Shown here: positions 32,468-34,475 of the stretch, one piece after another
Layout: every line of letters starts with the position of its first letter
Position numbering within the stretch: the stretch's first letter is position 1
Assembly (NCBI GenBank): GCA_020846815.1
Contig: JADLDF010000047.1
Location: 1 to 34,475 of the forward strand
Source: Gammaproteobacteria bacterium
GTDB lineage: Bacteria > Pseudomonadota > Gammaproteobacteria > Steroidobacterales > Steroidobacteraceae
Reading direction: 5' to 3'
Length of the DNA stretch: 34,475 nucleotides
Program-made: the position numbers and the translations under genes
Notes under the pieces: generated by a model
What the model was told of the DNA's origin: nothing
The model's database searches: none
Seen by the model: only the letters and a program-made list of their open reading frames with translations

Positions 32468-32641
32468 ATGGGTGGCCTGCTGCCTGCCGGCCCTGGCCGC
32501 GGTCACGGCTACGGTTGCGGCCATGGTCACGGTCATGGTCATGGCTACGGTTGCCGCCATGGTCACGAACATGGCTATGGCCGTGGTGTGCCTGATCGCC
32601 TGCGTTCATCGGTCGAGGCCGCGGCCTCCCGCAGGCCATGA
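32468..32641 (+). CDS. Short His/Gly-rich open frame coupled to the M48 protease gene
   Basis: This 57-residue frame contains an array of GHG and HGY units: GRGHGYGCGHGHGHGHGYG followed by CRHGHEHGYGRG. That makes eight His, two Cys and three Tyr within about 30 residues, and then a short basic tail (RLRSSVEAAASRRP). Such composition would bind Zn, Ni or Cu. It starts 17 bases after the lemA stop and its TGA overlaps the ATG of the M48 gene (ATGA), which favours real translation. Against it, the ribosome site is weak and the underlying DNA is a simple repeat. No family is recognised. It could be a metal-holding peptide for the zinc protease, or only a coupling leader. Confidence 0.45.
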   Translation: MGGLLPAGPGRGHGYGCGHGHGHGHGYGCRHGHEHGYGRGVPDRLRSSVEAAASRRP

Positions 32642-34475
32642 ATTTCTACGAGCGCCAGGCGGCTGCGCGTCGCAGCTCCCGCTGGCTGCTGCTGGCCTTC
32701 ACGATCGCGGTGGCGCTGGTCGTCGCCGTGCTGAGCTGGGCGGTGCTGCTGGTGCTCGGTTTCGACGATCCGCGGCCCGTCGCGGAGCTCGCCCGTGACG
32801 AGCCCGCCCTGGCGTTGTCCACGTCGCTGTTCTGGCTGCTGGTCATCATGGGCGCGAGCACCTGGCGCAGCCTGAGTCTGCGCGACGGTGGCGGGGTCGT
32901 GGCACGGGCGCTGGGCGGCACGCGCGTCGATCGCACGACCGCGGATCCCGACCTGCGGCGGCTGCGCAACGTCGTCGAGGAAATGGCGATCGCCTCCGGC
33001 GTGCCGGTGCCCGAGATCTACGTGCTCGATCGCGAGGTCGCGATCAACGCGTTCGCCGCGGGGCATGCGCCGGCGAACGCGGCGATCGCGGTCACGCGCG
33101 GCACCTTGACGCGGCTCGATCGCGAGGAGCTGCAGGGCGTGATCGCGCACGAGTTCAGCCACATCCTCAATGGCGACATGCGGCTGAACCTGCGGTTGAT
33201 CGGCTGGCTGTTCGGCCTGCTGGTCATCGCGCTGCTCGGGCGGATGCTGCTGCGCGTCGCGCCCGGGAGCGACGACCGGCGCGGTGCAGCGGTCCTGGTC
33301 GTGATCGGTGCCGCGCTCTTCCTGCTCGGCTCGCTGGGCCGCGGGCTCGGCCGGCTGATCCAGGCCGCCGTGTCGCGCCAGCGCGAGCGCCTGGCCGATG
33401 CGTCTGCGGTGCAGTTCACGCGCAACCCCGCTGGCCTGAAGGGCGCGCTGCTGAAGATCGCGGCGCTGCCGGTGGCCGGCCGGCTCGGGACCGCGCGCGC
33501 CGACGAGATCGCGCACATGCTGTTCGTGCCGGGTCTCGCTACGCTGTTCGCGACCCATCCTTCACTCGCCGAGCGCATCGCCACGCTCGATCCGGCGATC
33601 CGGCCGGAACGGCTGGCCGAAGTCGCCGCTGCCCACCAGCGCGCCTGGGAGCAAAGCCGTCCGCCCGCGGAGGCCGCGCGCCCCGCGGCTGCGCCCACGG
33701 CTGCGGCGCAGCGCCTCGAGGCCCTGCTGGTGCCCGCGATCGCCGCCGAGGTCGCGGCCTCGGTCGGCAACCCGGACACGGTGCAGATCGCCCAGGCCCA
33801 TGCGCTGCGGCTCGCGCTGCCGGCCGGGCTCACCGCGGCCTCGGAATCGCCCGAGCGCTCATGCGCACTGCTGCTCGCGACGTTGCTGTCGCGCACGCCG
33901 GCCGAGGCGACGGCGCAGGGTGCGGCGATCGCTGCCGCGCTCGGTGCAGAAGTCGCATCGGCGGTGGAGGCCGCGGCAGACCTCGCGGGTACGCTGCCGC
34001 GGCTGCTGCGGCTGCCGGCGGTCTGCGACCTGTTCCCGGCGCTGCGGCGTCTGCCGCGCGCGGAGCGCGTGCGTCTGGCGGGTCTGGTGCAGCGGCTCGC
34101 CGCCGTCGATCACGAGATCGACATCTACGAATTCTGCCTGCACCGGCTGGTCTACAACTCGCTGGTCGATCAGCTCGATGCGCGCGAGGCCCATGGCGGC
34201 GGTGCGCTCGGCACCTCGTTCGCCGCCGTCGGGATCCTCTTTTCGGTGCTTGCGGCCCACGGCAGTTCGGGCGACCCCGCCGCGGCCTTCGGGGCCGGTG
34301 TGGCGCATGTGCTGCCCGGACCGCGGCGCCCGGTGCTGGAAGTCCCGAGCGACTGGCCGCGGCGGCTGTGGACCGCGCTGACGCGGCTCGAAGCCCTGCA
34401 TCCGCAGGCCAAGCGCACGCTGGTCGAGGCGCTGGTGGTCACGATCTCCCACGACCAGCAGCTCACGGTCGCCGA
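32638..34475 (+). CDS. M48 (HtpX-like) membrane zinc metallopeptidase, C-terminus beyond window
   Basis: This is an inner-membrane zinc protease of family M48. Two N-terminal hydrophobic segments (about 15-40 and 60-75) precede the catalytic domain. The zinc motif is HEFSH at 171-175 in GVIAHEFSHILNGD, and the third ligand is Glu250 in SRQRERLADASAVQF; two more hydrophobic segments lie between. After residue ~330 a long Ala-rich helical extension (at least 280 residues) has no resemblance to HtpX, which ends near 290 residues. Paired lemA and M48 genes with such extensions are common in proteobacteria. HtpX relatives degrade damaged membrane proteins. The frame is open to the window edge with about 612 residues visible. 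The ATG overlaps the stop of the His-rich frame. Confidence 0.93.
   Translation, partial: MNFYERQAAARRSSRWLLLAFTIAVALVVAVLSWAVLLVLGFDDPRPVAELARDEPALALSTSLFWLLVIMGASTWRSLSLRDGGGVVARALGGTRVDRTTADPDLRRLRNVVEEMAIASGVPVPEIYVLDREVAINAFAAGHAPANAAIAVTRGTLTRLDREELQGVIAHEFSHILNGDMRLNLRLIGWLFGLLVIALLGRMLLRVAPGSDDRRGAAVLVVIGAALFLLGSLGRGLGRLIQAAVSRQRERLADASAVQFTRNPAGLKGALLKIAALPVAGRLGTARADEIAHMLFVPGLATLFATHPSLAERIATLDPAIRPERLAEVAAAHQRAWEQSRPPAEAARPAAAPTAAAQRLEALLVPAIAAEVAASVGNPDTVQIAQAHALRLALPAGLTAASESPERSCALLLATLLSRTPAEATAQGAAIAAALGAEVASAVEAAADLAGTLPRLLRLPAVCDLFPALRRLPRAERVRLAGLVQRLAAVDHEIDIYEFCLHRLVYNSLVDQLDAREAHGGGALGTSFAAVGILFSVLAAHGSSGDPAAAFGAGVAHVLPGPRRPVLEVPSDWPRRLWTALTRLEALHPQAKRTLVEALVVTISHDQQLTVA

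Noticed and set aside
32472..32798. Plus-strand frame rich in Met, Ala, Val and Thr between lemA and the protease gene
   Set aside because: It is an alternative reading of the His-codon repeat and runs far into the M48 gene in the wrong frame.

Overview
The window is about 34.5 kb of very GC-rich bacterial DNA. The birA-coaX-SPOR-tRNA-Thr block, the fimT-pilV-pilW-pilX-pilY1-pilE minor pilin operon, plsY, apt, a PilZ protein and a large TonB-dependent receptor point to the chromosome of a gammaproteobacterium near the Xanthomonadales, Nevskiales or Steroidobacter group. This placement is an inference from gene content. No rRNA or other taxonomic marker is present.

Positions 1-6900 hold what looks like an uptake and catabolic module: a TonB-dependent receptor (cut by the left edge) and a probable exported VOC-fold protein on the minus strand, divergent from an MFS transporter, with an FAD-dependent aromatic-type monooxygenase further on. 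A bactofilin and a zinc-ribbon protein lie between. Positions 7000-14600 are mostly housekeeping: apt, then an exported HAD-phosphatase/EEP-nuclease fusion, a CtlX-type amidinohydrolase flanked by tandem repeats, plsY, birA, coaX and a SPOR-like protein, ending at tRNA-Thr(TGT).

A compact integrated element of 5,460 bp sits in that tRNA gene. It is bounded by a 45-bp direct repeat running from the anticodon loop to CCA (14633-14677 and 20093-20137). It carries a tyrosine integrase, an unknown protein, an excisionase-like small protein, and a chain of four overlapping genes: two small proteins, a zinc-ribbon/TOPRIM primase-like protein and a RepA-like ATPase. The ATPase gene is followed by a symmetric array of CTTAAC/GTTAAG sites and one more small gene. 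Copies of TATTGGCACT near both ends look like integrase arm sites. I see no structural, conjugation, resistance or defence genes. It resembles a minimal replicating integrative element or phage satellite and is my main candidate for an undescribed system.

Right of the element are a PilZ protein, a lipoprotein EEP nuclease that is a clear paralog of the fused nuclease domain, and an Asp/Glu-racemase-fold protein preceded by a 19-bp inverted repeat. Then comes the minor pilin operon, which builds the type IV pilus tip complex. The right end has a methyltransferase gene with an apparent one-base deletion, a basic-tailed unknown protein, LemA, a short His/Gly-rich open frame whose stop overlaps the next start codon, and an M48 membrane zinc protease cut by the window edge.
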